A stretch of DNA of 64,000 bases from CAZOEL01 sp964578835 (lineage in GTDB: Bacteria; Desulfobacterota; Syntrophobacteria; Syntrophobacterales; Syntrophobacteraceae): positions 1 through 64,000 of the forward strand of contig CAZOEL010000017.1 in the NCBI GenBank assembly GCA_964578835.1. The letters are read 5' to 3'. Positions 8,941 through 17,581 of this stretch are shown here, piece by piece. Position numbers and translations under genes: made by a program. Under the pieces are notes generated by a model that ran no database searches, was not told the DNA's origin, and saw only the letters and a list, made by a program, of their open reading frames with translations. Position 1 is the first letter of the stretch; each line of letters starts with the position of its first letter.

Positions 8941-9898
8941 CCCATTGCATCAGCAGAGAGAGCAGATATATAAGGAATATCGGCACAATAATGAGCATAA
9001 GAGCTATGCGTCTGTGAAAGACCGCTCCGTACATCACGATCAATTTGAGATCGACCATGGGGCCGACAGTCACGAAGGAAAGCTGCGCTACCTTGGGAAA
9101 GGATGAAAACGATGCGGCGACGAAAGCATCGGCTTCGGAGCAGACCGAGAGTAAAACAGCCATGAGCATCATGCCGCCTATGGCCAGGAGAGTGCTGGTT
9201 TCAAAGAGCGACAGAAACTCTGGAGGCAGAAGCACATGGAAAGAGCCCACCGCCAAAGCGCCCAGGATGAGATACTTTCCCATATCCAGAAACTCCGAAG
9301 CTGTATGAGCGAGCACCACGCTCAGCCTGGAGCCCTCGCGAGCTTCGCAACCGCATCCACATCCCGGAGCCATTTCAAAAAAGCCGTGATTCGCGTGATG
9401 GTTCTCTATGCATTCATCCCCCGAGCAACGGCTATCGAAAAGCTCCGTGTATGCCCTTCCCTCCCGCAGCAGAAGCAACGGATTGATGTTCGATAAAGCC
9501 AGTCCAATGACTGCAGCGGTCACAGCAACCATGAGGACTCGAGCCAGAACCATCCAGATGTCTCCACGGAAGGCGATATAGGTGGATGTCAGAACCAGAG
9601 GATTGATGACCGGCGCCGAGAGCATATAGCTTATGGCGACGTGCGAAGGAACACCCCTTCTCAGAAAGCGTCTTACAATGGAAACCACCCCGCACTCGCA
9701 GGTTGGAAATAGCATTCCAGCACTCAGCCCAAATGCAAGCCCTGAGAGGCGTCCCTTCGGGACATACCTTTCGATGAAACCCTGTGGCAGGTAAACTTCA
9801 AAGAGCGCCGAAAGCAATGCTCCCAACACCAAAAAGGGCGAAGCCTCGAGGAAAACGGATATGACAATGGATGTGAAGATCTGAAGATCTTGATTCAT
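8930..9898 (-). CDS. Permease of the DUF318 (YcgR/YraQ/ArsP-like) family
   Basis: Polytopic inner-membrane protein, 322 residues, with about eight hydrophobic segments. The family signature is clear: PTCECGVVSIVRRFLRRGVP followed by ISYMLSAPVINPLVL. The central cytoplasmic loop is unusually rich in cysteine and histidine: CSGDECIENHHANHG, then GCGCGCE at about 165-195. This looks like a metal-binding segment. It is the upstream member of a two-gene unit with the TIGR03943 protein. Substrate is not established for most of this family; some members export methylarsenicals, others respond to zinc. The promoter region immediately upstream is abutted by two MITEs at 10020-10365. Confidence 0.85.
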   Translation of the reverse strand: MNQDLQIFTSIVISVFLEASPFLVLGALLSALFEVYLPQGFIERYVPKGRLSGLAFGLSAGMLFPTCECGVVSIVRRFLRRGVPSHVAISYMLSAPVINPLVLTSTYIAFRGDIWMVLARVLMVAVTAAVIGLALSNINPLLLLREGRAYTELFDSRCSGDECIENHHANHGFFEMAPGCGCGCEAREGSRLSVVLAHTASEFLDMGKYLILGALAVGSFHVLLPPEFLSLFETSTLLAIGGMMLMAVLLSVCSEADAFVAASFSSFPKVAQLSFVTVGPMVDLKLIVMYGAVFHRRIALMLIIVPIFLIYLLSLLMQWVVE

Positions 9899-10019
9899 CT
9901 GAATTCTTCTTGGGACCGGCGGCCGAAAGGCCCATTCCAGGCCTTCACGCTTTCCCGATCCTATCCCGGGTCTTCGACGGCGGACAGAGTCGTCGTCTGT
10001 TCATAGAGTTGCGCACTAG

Positions 10020-10178
10020 TAGACCGTCAACTTTGAATTTTCCGGTTGCGGTTTTTCCCTTTCCCTCAGGGAGAGGGCAGGAGAGATCCTCTTTTAGAAG
10101 AATACTTCCCTCACCCCGACCCTCTCCCTGAGGGAGAGGGGGCCCGCTTCCACTGGAAGATACGATGTTGACGGTCCA
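10020..10178. mobile_element. MITE family C (159 bp, TSD CTAG)
   Basis: Short element with ends TAGACCGTCAAC and, reversed, TGGACCGTCAAC, flanked on both sides by CTAG (10016-10019 and 10179-10182). The inside carries two inverted copies of a CCCTCAGGGAGAGGG-like block that would form a stable stem. No coding capacity. Its right-hand CTAG is shared with the family A element that begins at 10183, so the two sit back to back. It lies in the upstream region of the minus-strand permease gene. Confidence 0.8.
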
Positions 10179-10182
10179 CTAG

Positions 10183-10365
10183 TACTACTGTGTCACAAAT
10201 CAGCATGATGCTGTTGGAATGCGATTCTATTGAGAGCACAGCTCATCTCGTCATTCCGGCAATCTTTTGAGCCGGAATCCAGCCCGGCGCTCTCCCATGT
10301 GGCTGGATTCCGGCTCAAAAAATTGCCGGAATGACGAGTCGCACCGCTTTTGTGACACAGTAGTA
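10183..10365 (-). mobile_element. MITE family A, copy 2 (183 bp)
   Basis: Same family as 7417-7622 but in the opposite orientation. Both ends read TACTACTGTGTCACAAA inward, perfectly for the first 14 bases. It is flanked by CTAG (10179-10182) on the left and CAAG (10366-10369) on the right, a one-base-decayed 4-bp duplication. The interior has the same CGTCATTCCGG and GGCTGGATTCCGGC palindromic modules as copy 1 but lacks the extra internal duplication. Non-coding; any reading frames across it are by-products of the palindromes. Confidence 0.85.
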
Positions 10366-10651
10366 CAAGGAGTCGTCAATATTGTTTATTCCGGTGCGAG
10401 CAGGCTCACTCTTGCTCATAAACGCAGGGGAGATGCGGGTGGTCTCGCAGGCTTTCTTCGGGATTGTTCTCCCAAAGATTCTTATCTGATCTCTCTCAGA
10501 TGAGAGCAACGTTTTCCCTCGCGGTAATGGAGTGTTAAAAGACATGTGGAAGGACAAAATGCAAAACAGCCCTGCCACGCCAATTCTACAGCTCATCGCA
10601 CCGACCGTTGGACACAATGCAATAAAGCCTTCTCATTTACAAGGTTGAAGT

Positions 10652-10680
10652 TTGACAGCCGCGAACAAGTCTTGGATAAA
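10652..10680 (+). promoter_or_regulatory. Probable sigma-70 promoter upstream of zur
   Basis: A perfect -35 TTGACA (10652-10657) is separated by exactly 17 bp from a -10-like GATAAA (10675-10680, 4 of 6 consensus). Transcription would begin near 10687 and give a leader of about 150 bases before the GTG start of zur. The palindrome at 10733 falls in that leader. Confidence 0.5.
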
Positions 10681-10732
10681 AGGTTTATGATTTTCGGTAG
10701 TAAGAGTGGAGCTTGGGGACGAGGAATTTACT

Positions 10733-10747
10733 TGCAACATTGTTGCA
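10733..10747. promoter_or_regulatory. Palindrome TGCAAC-ATT-GTTGCA, candidate Zur operator
   Basis: A perfect 6+3+6 inverted repeat lies 94 bp before the zur start codon, downstream of the predicted promoter. Fur-family regulators bind inverted repeats of this size and usually control their own operon. No other complete copy was noticed in the window by eye. Zur binding is inferred only from position and symmetry. Confidence 0.45.
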
Positions 10748-10840
10748 TTCCGGGATAGAGAGATATGTGTTCTTCCACAATTGGGCGGTCCGGTTTCCGC
10801 CTTACGCCTGCGGATAAAACAATCGGAAAGGAGAAAGACG

Positions 10841-11287
10841 GTGGCGCTGTCAAAGCTCAGCGTTGAAGATCTGAAATCTACTCTCGAAAAGGCGCAGGTG
10901 ACCTTCACTCCTCACCGACTGCGCGTTCTTCAGACCATTTGGGACAGCCCCTTCCCTCTCAGTCATCGCGACATAGCCCAACAACTCAAGGAGACCAATC
11001 CCATTGATCGAGTGACGCTTTACCGCACTTTGGAGCTCCTGGTGGGCTCAAGGCTTATAGAAAGAATCACCTCCATTGATCGCTCCTTTCGCTATGCCCG
11101 CGCCGATAAGGCGCCGCACGATCATCCTCATTTCTATTGCAGCGGCTGCGGTGTTCTGGAGTGCCTGGATGCCGATCTTTTCAATCTGAATTTAGAATCG
11201 ATTCAAGAACGGTTGCCCGTAACAGTAAGAAGGGTACACGTCAGAATAGATGGGCTTTGCAGGAAATGCCGTGAGCGGAAATCTTGA
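10841..11287 (+). CDS. zur: Fur-family transcriptional regulator, probably Zur
   Basis: Metal-responsive repressor of 148 residues. GTG 10841 is chosen because AAAGGAGA lies 6 bp before it and the protein then has normal Fur length. An upstream in-frame ATG at 10706 would add 45 unrelated residues and cover the operator. An N-terminal winged helix (about 5-80) contains the DNA-recognition segment DRVTLYRTLELLV. The dimerisation domain has the metal ligands HDHPHFYCSGCG and CRKC near the C-terminus, the structural zinc pairs. The Zur assignment rather than Fur or PerR rests on the neighbours: a His-rich protein, a znuC remnant and znuB. Confidence 0.85.
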   Translation: MALSKLSVEDLKSTLEKAQVTFTPHRLRVLQTIWDSPFPLSHRDIAQQLKETNPIDRVTLYRTLELLVGSRLIERITSIDRSFRYARADKAPHDHPHFYCSGCGVLECLDADLFNLNLESIQERLPVTVRRVHVRIDGLCRKCRERKS

Positions 11288-11696
11288 GAAAAAGCGCCGG
11301 CGTCTGCAGGCAAATCTCGCCGCAATCGCATGCCTGATCGCAATTGCAGCCCACTTCCTTATTCCGTGGGCGCACCACCATTCGATATTTGCGGAGCCGT
11401 CATCCCATCAATGTTCCCTTCACGCGGGGGGTGGAAGTACGCACCCCGGAACAGACAAATCCCATGACGCAATCAGGGGGATAGGAGCTCATCACTCCCG
11501 CCACGATCCGTCCACTTGCGCCATCTGCCAGGAGCTCCTGCACTCTTCCATCTATATGCGCTCCCTGAGCCCCGGCGATTTGTACGCCTTTCTCATCTGT
11601 GAAGGAAACGCATCGTTTTTCTTCAGCATTCACTGCAATCGCACCTCTTTATCCAAGATTATCCCCAGAGCTCCTCCCGCGCATCGATTCGTCTAA
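11271..11696 (+). CDS. His-rich membrane-anchored protein (DUF2946-like)
   Basis: Small protein of 141 residues with an uncleaved or signal-type hydrophobic helix at about 12-33, then a periplasmic part rich in histidine (HFLIPWAHHHS, GAHHSRHDPS) and a CAICQ motif. It ends with PRAPPAHRFV, the RAPP tail seen in DUF2946-type proteins next to metal transporters. GTG 11271 has AGGAAA a few bases upstream and is preferred over ATG 11250. Either way it overlaps the 3' end of zur and is co-transcribed with it. Likely binds zinc or another divalent metal in the periplasm; the exact role is unknown. Confidence 0.6.
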   Translation: MSGNLEKKRRRLQANLAAIACLIAIAAHFLIPWAHHHSIFAEPSSHQCSLHAGGGSTHPGTDKSHDAIRGIGAHHSRHDPSTCAICQELLHSSIYMRSLSPGDLYAFLICEGNASFFFSIHCNRTSLSKIIPRAPPAHRFV

Positions 11697-11811
11697 TTCA
11701 CAGCTGTAGCCGGTTATCCATCGAACATTCACCTTTCGCCGCAGGATGGTGCGCTTTTTCGGATAGAGCCTCGGCAGAAGTGCTCACCCGTGGCGTCATG
11801 AGGGGATAGGT

Positions 11812-13311
11812 ATGCGCGATTATTTCCAAAAAGTTGGCATAATGTTTTCCGTATTCATCCTACTGACTGCATCCATGCCGCCAGTTTCTAACGCTCAAAG
11901 CGGAGGCGGCGATCTTATAGAGCTGAAGAACGAAATCAACCAGCTTAGAGGAGAATTTCAGAGAACCATTGCTGAAAAAGAAAAGAAGATCGAAGCTTTG
12001 GAGCGGCAGGTCGAAGCTCTGCAGAGAAGGACTGCCGGAGCATCACAAGCTAGAAACGATGAGTCGGCCCTCGACAGAGCCGTCGGCAAACTCGGGGAAA
12101 TCCAGGAAGCAAGCAAGAGGGGAGGCATTGCCTCATGGCCTGTGGGAGGAGCTACTCTCAGGCTGATGGACATCTCGCTGGATGTCATGACCACTGCGGG
12201 AACCTCTACGGAAAGAGATGAAAGCATTGAGGTTCTGCAAGGAGACGGACACGACCCGAAGCGAAGGGGGTTCACACTCAATCAGGTGGAGCTCGGGTTT
12301 CAGGGCGCCGTAGACCCTTATCTCACCGGCCAGGCCTATATCGTTTTCACGGAAGAAGGGGCTGAACTGGAGGAAGCTTACTTCAAGACAAGCTCTCTGC
12401 CGTACGATTTACAACTCAAAGGCGGCTATTTCCTGACCGAATTCGGCATCATCAACCAGACTCACCCCCACGCCTGGGAATGGATTGATCAGCCGATCAT
12501 CAACAGCAGGCTCCTGGGCGGCGATGGAACCAGGGGACCAGGAGCAAGGTTGAGCTGGCTGACTCCCCTGCCCTGGTTCTCTGAAGTCCTTCTTGGGATG
12601 CAGAATGCCGACTCTGAGTCCATGGTGAGTTTCCTTGGAACAGGCCATGAGCATGGCCACGAACATGAGGGCGAAGACGAGCATGCGATCGAAACAACCG
12701 TTGGGGCCGGCCTTTGGTCGAACGCGACATCACAGGTCTCGATGATTTCCAAAGCCGGGCTCACATCGGCCCCGATCCACAGATCTGCGAGATCAACCCG
12801 ACGCTGCCCACCACGGTTCGCGAGTTCGTGTCTCTGGGATTTATGGGACTTGCTGTCTCCAACATCGAGAGGAAGAGGCGGCTCAATTGGGCGCTCGAGA
12901 AAGTGGGGCTTCAGTCGATGCTCAGGCAGGATTACTGGACTCTTTCGGGCGGTCAGCGCCAGCGAGCGCTGGTGGCCAGGACGCTCGTTTAGAAAACCCC
13001 GGCTTCTCATCCTCGATGAACCGACCAAGGGGATTGACCTCACAGCCGAGAGCCGGCTGCTTGAACTCCTCGAGGAGTTGAACCGTTGCGAAGGACTCAC
13101 CGTCATCTTTGTCGCCCATGACGTGAATCTGGCAGCCCGTTGCGCCAGCCACGCGGCGCTGTTTGGCGGTGGCGGCGTGATTGCAGGCCCGCTATCCAGT
13201 GTGTTCACTCCTGAAAACCTCGAGCGCATCTATGGAATTCCCATGCAGATTCACAGAAGAGCCAAGGGATCTGCATGGGTGGAAATCGGCAGGAAGGGTG
13301 TAGAGCAATGA
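11812..13311 (+). pseudogene. Chimeric frame: N-terminal porin joined to frameshifted C-terminal ZnuC
   Basis: One open frame of 499 codons that is not a natural protein. Residues 1-28 are a signal peptide, about 35-75 a coiled coil (EINQLRGEFQRTIAEKEKKI region), and about 100-300 the beginning of an outer-membrane porin whose extracellular loop is a histidine cluster (GHEHGHEHEGEDEH). Homology to porin stops near 12713. From there to about 12989 the frame is nonsense because the underlying DNA encodes ZnuC in another frame. After 12989 it reads genuine ABC-ATPase sequence (LLILDEPTKGID, FVAHDVNLAARCA). The simplest explanation is a deletion that removed the porin C-terminus, any znuA gene and the 5' part of znuC. 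An assembly join is the alternative. Confidence 0.8.
12714..13311 (+). pseudogene. znuC: Truncated, frameshifted znuC (zinc ABC transporter ATPase)
   Basis: ABC ATPase remnant. In the frame starting 12714 it reads DITGLDDFQSRAHIG, then INPTLPTTVREFVSLG and the signature LSGGQRQRALVARTLV, stopping at TAG about 12989. Skipping one T of the GTTT run at that point restores LVRKPRLLILDEPT, with Walker B, D-loop and H-loop (VAHDVNL), to the stop at 13311. The Walker A half (roughly the first 60-70 residues) is missing, replaced by porin sequence. The product could not hydrolyse ATP. The 3' end overlaps the znuB start as ATGA, preserving the ancestral operon. Confidence 0.8.
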
Positions 13312-14159
13312 TTCAAGAGTTCGCAACCTCCTGGGAGCTCTTCCACAACACCTATCTGGCGGGTTTGTTCATAGCGCTGCTCCTCTCATTCGTGGGAGCT
13401 CTTGTGGTTGCAAGGGACCAGATCTTCTTAGGGGCGGCCGTATCGCAGGCTTCTACCCTTGGGATTGCGGCCGCCATGCAGATAGGGGCCACAGCAGGTG
13501 AAAGGCTGTCGTGGTTGGGCTCCGATTTGTTCATTTCCACCATGGCGGTCGCCTTCTGTATCCTGGCTACCCTCTTCACATGGTGTGGGGGAAAGCCCGC
13601 CAGGGAGAGCTACGAGGCCGCTACCGGTTGGATCTTCCTCATCTCTGGAAGTCTCTCAGTTCTTCTTCTCGCTCACAGCCCTCATGGGCTGGAGGAAATC
13701 TACAAGCTGCTCTCCTCCAATATTATCGGGGCGTCGCGTGTTGATGTAACGGTATTCGGACTGCTTCTGGCTGGAACCTTCCTGGCGTTCGGTTTTTTTT
13801 ACCGGCATGTGCTGGTTCTGGCGATCGACCCCGCAATGGCTCTTTCCGTCGGGATAAGGGCCGGAGCCTGGGAGGCGGCGCTCTCCATCTGGCTCGGCAT
13901 GGCTATCGGTCTTTCAATTCGTTCCGCCGGCATGCTATACACTTTCGGAGCACTCGCGCTTCCCGCACTCATCGCAAAAAACCTCTGCCGGGAGGTCCTC
14001 CAGATGTTCATCGTTTCACCATTGATTGCATTTTGCGTTGCGACGTTTGAATTCGTTCTTGCCAACCACTACGACTATCCTCCGGCTCAAATGGCAGTGG
14101 CCCTGCTGTCGCTGCTCCTGGCAGGAGCATGGGCGGCCGGAAGATTTCTTCGAGAGTAA
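13308..14159 (+). CDS. znuB: Zinc/manganese ABC transporter permease (ZnuB-like)
   Basis: Inner-membrane permease of the ABC-3 family, 283 residues, with about eight hydrophobic segments. Family features include GALVVARDQIFLGAAVSQAS near the N-terminus and AGMLYTFGALALPALIAKN in the C-terminal half. The start is ATG 13308, overlapping the stop of the ZnuC remnant (ATGA); a longer frame from 13275 lies inside znuC. The gene itself looks intact, but its ATPase partner is broken and no binding protein gene is present. It is therefore probably non-functional unless paralogues elsewhere supply those parts. Confidence 0.85.
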   Translation: MIQEFATSWELFHNTYLAGLFIALLLSFVGALVVARDQIFLGAAVSQASTLGIAAAMQIGATAGERLSWLGSDLFISTMAVAFCILATLFTWCGGKPARESYEAATGWIFLISGSLSVLLLAHSPHGLEEIYKLLSSNIIGASRVDVTVFGLLLAGTFLAFGFFYRHVLVLAIDPAMALSVGIRAGAWEAALSIWLGMAIGLSIRSAGMLYTFGALALPALIAKNLCREVLQMFIVSPLIAFCVATFEFVLANHYDYPPAQMAVALLSLLLAGAWAAGRFLRE

Positions 14160-14380
14160 AGGATGCCTGCCTTGCAGATGTCTCCGAAGGCTCTTAACGC
14201 GGGGCATTGAGTTTTTCGCGTTCACAGCCGCCTCAAAAACTCTTTTCATTATCCTTTGGCCGCGGCGCAACGACCCGCTAAACCTTATCTTAATCGCAAC
14301 GGCGTCGGACTGTTTCGGCCCCGCTTGCGCACCGGCTCATATTCTTGCAGGGAACATTATATTTGGAGGGTCCATTCGAC

Positions 14381-14791
14381 ATGAACTATAAAGAATACTT
14401 TGAGAGCACAAACGGGCGAGGAGTTCTGGCTACCGCCAATGCGGACGGCTTGGTGGATGCGGCCGTGTATGCGAGGCCGCACGTAATCGATGACGAAACC
14501 GTGGCCTTCATCATGCGCGATAGGCTAACGCACGCCAATCTGCAATCAAACCCGCACGCCACCTATCTTTTCATGGAAGAAGGCTCCGGAGGATACAAAG
14601 GAATAAGGCTTTATCTCACCAAGATTGCGGAAGAACAGGATTCAGAGCGCCTATATGAATTGAGACGACCGAGTCACAATGCGATTCGAGAATCAAGAGA
14701 AGAAAGAGGGCCACTATTTTTGGTCTTCTTCAGAGTTGATAGAACGCGCCCTCTTACCGAAACCGCCAGGCATGCCGAGAGGGCTGATTGA
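14381..14791 (+). CDS. Pyridoxamine 5'-phosphate oxidase-like (FMN split-barrel) protein
   Basis: Small protein of 136 residues with the split-barrel pattern: NGRGVLATANADGLVDAAVY at the N-terminus, VAFIMRDRLTHANLQSNPHA and ATYLFMEEGSGGYKGIRLYL. Members bind FMN, F420 or heme and often serve as flavin reductases or sensors; only sequences with true PdxH residues make PLP, and those are not seen here. The start is ATG 14381 with TGGAGGG upstream; an earlier in-frame ATG at 14345 has none. It is the last gene before a strong hairpin at 14821. Confidence 0.75.
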   Translation: MNYKEYFESTNGRGVLATANADGLVDAAVYARPHVIDDETVAFIMRDRLTHANLQSNPHATYLFMEEGSGGYKGIRLYLTKIAEEQDSERLYELRRPSHNAIRESREERGPLFLVFFRVDRTRPLTETARHAERAD

Positions 14792-14820
14792 AAGTCTCAC
14801 TTCACGCGCCGACTTTGTCC

Positions 14821-14861
14821 GAGCGATCAGCCTTGCATAGGATACGCCAGGCTGATCGCTC
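14821..14861 (+). terminator. 13-bp perfect inverted repeat, probable terminator
   Basis: GAGCGATCAGCCT (14821-14833) pairs perfectly with AGGCTGATCGCTC (14849-14861) around a 15-base loop. It lies 30 bp after the stop of the preceding gene. Only a weak CCTCATTT follows, so termination may be imperfect or the stem may protect the 3' end. Confidence 0.55.
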
Positions 14862-15059
14862 CCTCATTTCGATCTGCATTCCACATCCCGCCCATATCAT
14901 GATTGTGCTCTCAAGAAGGCCTATCAACCATAATTTCCATCTGAGTCGTTCTTAAGATGAGACAACACGAGCGGTTTTCTGTAGAATAGGAAAAAAGACA
15001 ACAGGGGATTTCTCAATTTTCCCTTTGAATACCAAACTTCAACAAAGAGGAGGATCGAG

Positions 15060-16886
15060 ATGGGTTTTCAAGAAAGCGCCGCAACAGAGCTTGCGGCGAA
15101 GATAAGCAAGACGGCCGGAAAGCACTCTATTTTTGAAGACGCCGCCAGGGATCTCCCTATTCCGGTCTGTTCACAGCTGATCGGTTCGGAGGGGAAAATA
15201 CGGCCGGTCGCATTCAAAAAAACCGACATAACGCTCAATGGGCCTACTCAGAGCCGCACTGCGGAAGTGTTTCAGAGAACCGTGGAGAAGAGCGGGAACA
15301 TCGTCCTCGAGGCTATGCCCTCTGATTCTCTGCAGCTTGTGAAGGGAAAGCGGGTTGCAGTGCTATTTTCAGGCGGACCGGCCGCCGGGGGACACAACGT
15401 TCTGGCCGGCCTCAAAGCCGTGCTCGGCAGCTCCAATACTCTTCTTGGGATAAGAAGAGGCCCCAGAGGACTCATGGAAGGAAACATTTTCGAAATTACC
15501 GGGAAAGATATTCGCGCGATCTTCAACACGGGCGGATTCGATTTTCTGGGAACGGACAGAACAAAGATCAAGACGCCTCAGCAATTCGAAAAGGTGAAGG
15601 AAACCGTTCTGAAAAACAAATTGGACGGACTCATTATTGTGGGCGGAGACGATTCCAACACCAATGCGGCTTTCATTGCGGAGTACTTCGAGCAGGAAGG
15701 CGTCAAATGCAGTGTGATCGGAATTCCAAAGACAATAGACGGAGACATGGCGGCGGGCAAGCTTCTACCCATCTCTTTTGGGTATGACACGGCAACGAAG
15801 CTATTTTCAGAATTGGCCGGCAATCTCACTCAGGATGCCGCCTCTGCTGTCAAGTACTGGCATTTCGTGAAGCTCATGGGACGCACTGCGAGCAAGATCA
15901 CGCTCGAGGTGGCTCTGCAGACAAAACCGGCTATCGCCCTCATCTCAGAAGAGATAGCAGAAAAGAACATGTCCCTCGACCAGATCGTCGATGAAATCGT
16001 ACGAATAATCATCCAGCGAAGGCTTAAGGGCATCAATCACGGAGTAGTGCTGGTTCCCGAGGGGCTAATCGAATTCATTCCCGAAATGAGCGCGCTCATA
16101 AAAGAGCTGAATCGGGTGCTCGCCGAGTTTGAAACCGATTTGCGAGACCTGCCCAGCCTGACGAATAAGAAGGAGTTCATCTATCCTCAACTTTCGCCTG
16201 CATCCGCTCAGCTCATGGCTTCCCTGCCCGACGAAATAGAGGAGATGCTCATTCTCGATCGCGACGATCATGGGAATGTGAAAGTCTCACAGATAGAGAC
16301 TGAAAAACTGCTCATTGAAAAAATAAGGTACAGATTATCCCAGATGAAGCGTCATACAGCCAGATTCTTTGGCAAGGGAGAAGGGAAGATCGACGCAACC
16401 CCGGAGCAGATTGAAAAATTAAGAGCATATTCTTTTTCCAACCAATCCCATTTCCTTGGCTACGAAGGCCGCAGCGCAAAGCCAACCGCCTTCGACGCCG
16501 CATTCACCTTTCTCCTCGGCCTCACAGCCGGCTCGCTCGTTTTGGATGAAAAGACGGGCTACATGGCTGCTGTAACGGACTTCAACAAGGGAGGAAGGGT
16601 GCTTGCGCTGCCGCTTGCAGGCCTGATCACGTCAGAAATGAGGAAAGGCAAGGAAGAACTGGTAATCGAGAAGTCACTGGTCAAGACATCCTCGCCCGCA
16701 TTTAAAGCGTTTGCCGAAAACCGCCAGAAATGGGCGACGGAGGATCTTTTCAGCAGTCCCGGCCCCATTCAACACTGGGGACCAACGAGCAAACAATTGC
16801 CCATGCTGGTCGCGCTGGATCAGGGCTATTCCGATTTCACGAGCTTCGACCTTGGGGAAGAATGCCTTATTGATTTCAAGGACTAA
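15060..16886 (+). CDS. pfp: Diphosphate-fructose-6-phosphate 1-phosphotransferase (PPi-PFK, long type)
   Basis: Cytoplasmic glycolytic/gluconeogenic enzyme that reversibly phosphorylates fructose 6-phosphate with pyrophosphate. At 608 residues it belongs to the long plant/spirochaete-type group. Visible motifs are LFSGGPAAGGHNVLAGL (substrate loop), VGGDDSNTNA, whose Asp after GGD is the PPi-specific residue blocking ATP, GIPKTIDGDM with the catalytic PKTIDxD, and MGRTASKITLEVAL. AGAGGAGGATCGAG precedes the ATG. A PPi-dependent enzyme suits an energy-limited anaerobe. It stands alone between two small genes. Confidence 0.95.
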   Translation: MGFQESAATELAAKISKTAGKHSIFEDAARDLPIPVCSQLIGSEGKIRPVAFKKTDITLNGPTQSRTAEVFQRTVEKSGNIVLEAMPSDSLQLVKGKRVAVLFSGGPAAGGHNVLAGLKAVLGSSNTLLGIRRGPRGLMEGNIFEITGKDIRAIFNTGGFDFLGTDRTKIKTPQQFEKVKETVLKNKLDGLIIVGGDDSNTNAAFIAEYFEQEGVKCSVIGIPKTIDGDMAAGKLLPISFGYDTATKLFSELAGNLTQDAASAVKYWHFVKLMGRTASKITLEVALQTKPAIALISEEIAEKNMSLDQIVDEIVRIIIQRRLKGINHGVVLVPEGLIEFIPEMSALIKELNRVLAEFETDLRDLPSLTNKKEFIYPQLSPASAQLMASLPDEIEEMLILDRDDHGNVKVSQIETEKLLIEKIRYRLSQMKRHTARFFGKGEGKIDATPEQIEKLRAYSFSNQSHFLGYEGRSAKPTAFDAAFTFLLGLTAGSLVLDEKTGYMAAVTDFNKGGRVLALPLAGLITSEMRKGKEELVIEKSLVKTSSPAFKAFAENRQKWATEDLFSSPGPIQHWGPTSKQLPMLVALDQGYSDFTSFDLGEECLIDFKD

Positions 16887-17025
16887 AGGGCCTTTTTATA
16901 TTTACTCGAAAGACCGACGGCGCATATTCAGAAGCATAATCCGATATGCCCGGCGGTCTCGACGCGAGCTTAGGACGCGGGCTTATGAGATATAGAAAAA
17001 TCTGGATGATCGCAGTAGGACCACT

Positions 17026-17397
17026 CTATATTTGAAAGGAATCATAGGACTCGTCGGTAATTGCAATCAGCTGCAAGATGGGAACAGGTTTGTGCAAGAG
17101 GTTATCGAACCCTGCTCCAAGGCATTCCTCCTTCCGAAGAGACGTATCTCCGGTCCAAGCGATGATCCTGGACTTATCAGTCAATTTTCGAATTTCGAGA
17201 CAGAGGGCCGATCCACTCGTGGAGTTCAAATTCATATCTATGAAGATGACCGGAAAGATCTTCATTCTGACCAATTCCAAAGCTGCGTGAGGATCCTCGG
17301 TACAATAGACTTCATAGCCTTCTGCTGTGAGTATCTCTCTAAAAAGAGCGGCAAGATCGGGGTCGTCATCAACCAGCAGAACGCGTCTTAGCGTCAC
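17026..17397 (-). CDS. Stand-alone response regulator receiver domain
   Basis: A CheY-like single-domain receiver of 123 residues. Acidic D10-D12, phospho-acceptor D54 in VIFIDMNLN and K103 in LLHKPVP are all present, so it should be phosphorylated. There is no output domain and no kinase next to it. GTG 17397 is the start, with GGAGGAATA directly upstream on the minus strand. It converges with pfp. Role could be a phosphorelay or a protein-protein switch. Confidence 0.85.
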   Translation of the reverse strand: MTLRRVLLVDDDPDLAALFREILTAEGYEVYCTEDPHAALELVRMKIFPVIFIDMNLNSTSGSALCLEIRKLTDKSRIIAWTGDTSLRKEECLGAGFDNLLHKPVPILQLIAITDESYDSFQI

Positions 17398-17581
17398 TAT
17401 TCCTCCTCACATTCCCCAGGGCGATATAACATTGACAAAGCAGGAGCCTAAGTCAATCGAGCGCAATATACCACAACCTTGCTGCGTAAAACCAGTCAAA
17501 ACCTGACCACGCAATTTATCTACGGATCCATTGTCTTCAAGGTCTTTAAATGCTTTAATGCCTTATCGAGAATAGAGAGCG

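Noticed and set aside
10183..10365. Palindromic repeat considered as a CRISPR or tRNA-like array
   Set aside because: No regular spacer-repeat pattern; terminal repeats and target duplication identify it as a MITE.
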